Part shown: positions 63,475-64,000 of the stretch, one piece after another
Layout: each line of letters starts with the position of its first letter
Position numbering within the stretch: the stretch's first letter is position 1
NCBI GenBank assembly: GCA_902810695.1
Contig: CADDYV010000013.1
Span: 1 to 64,000 of the forward strand
Direction: 5' to 3'
From: Actinomycetota bacterium
GTDB lineage: Bacteria > Actinomycetota > Rubrobacteria > Rubrobacterales > Rubrobacteraceae
DNA length: 64,000 nucleotides
The notes under the pieces: model-generated
The model's database searches: none
Told to the model about the DNA's origin: nothing
Seen by the model: the letters and a program-made list of their open reading frames with translations, nothing else
Position numbers and translations under genes: made by a program

Positions 63475-64000
63475 TTCGAATCTCCGGCACCGGGGGTGAG
63501 AGGCTGTATCTCCTCGTACTCGCCCGCGATGAGCAGCCGCCTGAGGAGCTTGCCCACCGGGCTTTTCGGGATTTCCTTCACGAATACCACCTTCTTCGGT
63601 CGCTTAAAAGGAGCGAGGCTTGTGCTCTCGCGGCAGTACGCGTCTATCTCCTGCGCCGTGAGGTCCGATCTCTTAGGCACCACGAAGGCGGTTACGGCCT
63701 GTCCCCACCGCTCGTCCGGCAGACCCACGACCACCACCTCGCCCACGTCCGGGTGCCGGGAGAGGACTTCCTCCACCTCTATCGGGTAGACGTTCTCGCC
63801 GCCGGTGTTGATCATGTCGTCCACCCGGCCCGTTACCCACAGATCACCATCCTCATCGAGGAAGCCGGTATCTCCCGAGAAGTGCCAGCCGTCCCGGATC
63901 GCCCTGGCGGTGGCGTCGGGCCGGTTGTGGTAGCCGGAGTAGGCGTCGTCGGAGAGGCGCACGACGATCTCACCCGTCTCCCCGTCGGGCACCACCTCAT
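63471..64000 (-). CDS. Acyl-CoA synthetase / AMP-ligase, C-terminal part (runs off right edge)
   Basis: About 176 C-terminal residues of an AMP-forming ligase. YSGYHNRPDATARAI, WHFSGDTGFLDEDGDLWVTGR (A7/A8 core) and INTGGENVYPIEVEEVL are characteristic, and the A10 catalytic Lys is in KSPVGKLLRR. The frame is open through base 64000, so the N-terminus with the P-loop motif is outside. It activates an acid as acyl-AMP and acyl-CoA. It is upstream of and overlaps the enoyl-CoA hydratase gene. The acyl substrate is unknown. Confidence 0.92.
   Translation of the reverse strand, partial: EVVPDGETGEIVVRLSDDAYSGYHNRPDATARAIRDGWHFSGDTGFLDEDGDLWVTGRVDDMINTGGENVYPIEVEEVLSRHPDVGEVVVVGLPDERWGQAVTAFVVPKRSDLTAQEIDAYCRESTSLAPFKRPKKVVFVKEIPKSPVGKLLRRLLIAGEYEEIQPLTPGAGDSK

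Overview
The window looks like chromosomal DNA from a high-GC Gram-positive bacterium, most likely a Rubrobacter-type actinobacterium. That placement is inferred from very high GC, frequent GTG and TTG starts, and the gene set: a Ser/Thr-rich surface protein, an ErpA-type Fe-S carrier, PAS-rich kinases, a CoxG/S/M locus and a split lipoate ligase. It was not tested by any search. I see no rRNA, CRISPR array, insertion sequence or prophage, and only one tRNA (Ser-GCU). Coding density is high; neighbouring genes often overlap by 4 bp or by 10-25 bp.

Layout. 1-2.1 kb: a phasin-like three-gene operon and a Crp/Fnr regulator. 2.2-8.2 kb: an ABC-2 exporter overlapping a PIG-V-like mannosyltransferase, a ChrA transporter and topoisomerase III. 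8.4-12.8 kb: a Ser/Thr-rich wall-spanning protein, a degenerate receiver, a YihY membrane protein. 12.9-19.2 kb: tRNA-Ser and a mannose-family PTS operon (fused IIC-IID, IIB, SIS protein, IIA, ceramidase-like amidase), divergent from a serine hydrolase. A GntR/HutC-like palindrome sits on both divergent promoters. 19.2-24.4 kb: a CorC-type membrane protein, an ABC exporter followed by a 23-residue membrane microprotein, NUDIX, VOC and ErpA genes. 24.4-29.6 kb: transglutaminase-DUF58-MoxR and an HNH protein. 29.6-34 kb: a DUF1611/enolase-superfamily pair (DgcN/DgcA-like), a PhoP/PhoR-like two-component system and a GST.

34.3-45.4 kb is the most striking block. It encodes a 1570-residue kinase with seven PAS domains, two receivers and an HPt domain, then a receiver-GGDEF diguanylate cyclase, a single-domain receiver, and a tight operon of HEAT-repeat membrane protein, family 2 processive glycosyltransferase and anchored TIM-barrel glycosidase-like protein. 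I read this as a candidate c-di-GMP-linked exopolysaccharide synthase system with unusual accessory parts.

45.4-64 kb: a split lipoate-protein ligase (LplB+LplA) behind an IclR regulator, a thiamine-binding-like protein, an APC permease, a DUF5343-like protein, a membrane J-domain protein, glycogen phosphorylase, a nitrilase, aldose epimerase, a second PAS kinase with its NarL-type regulator, an ACT protein, and a CoxG-CoxS-CoxM set transcribed behind enoyl-CoA hydratase and acyl-CoA synthetase genes. CoxL is not in the window.
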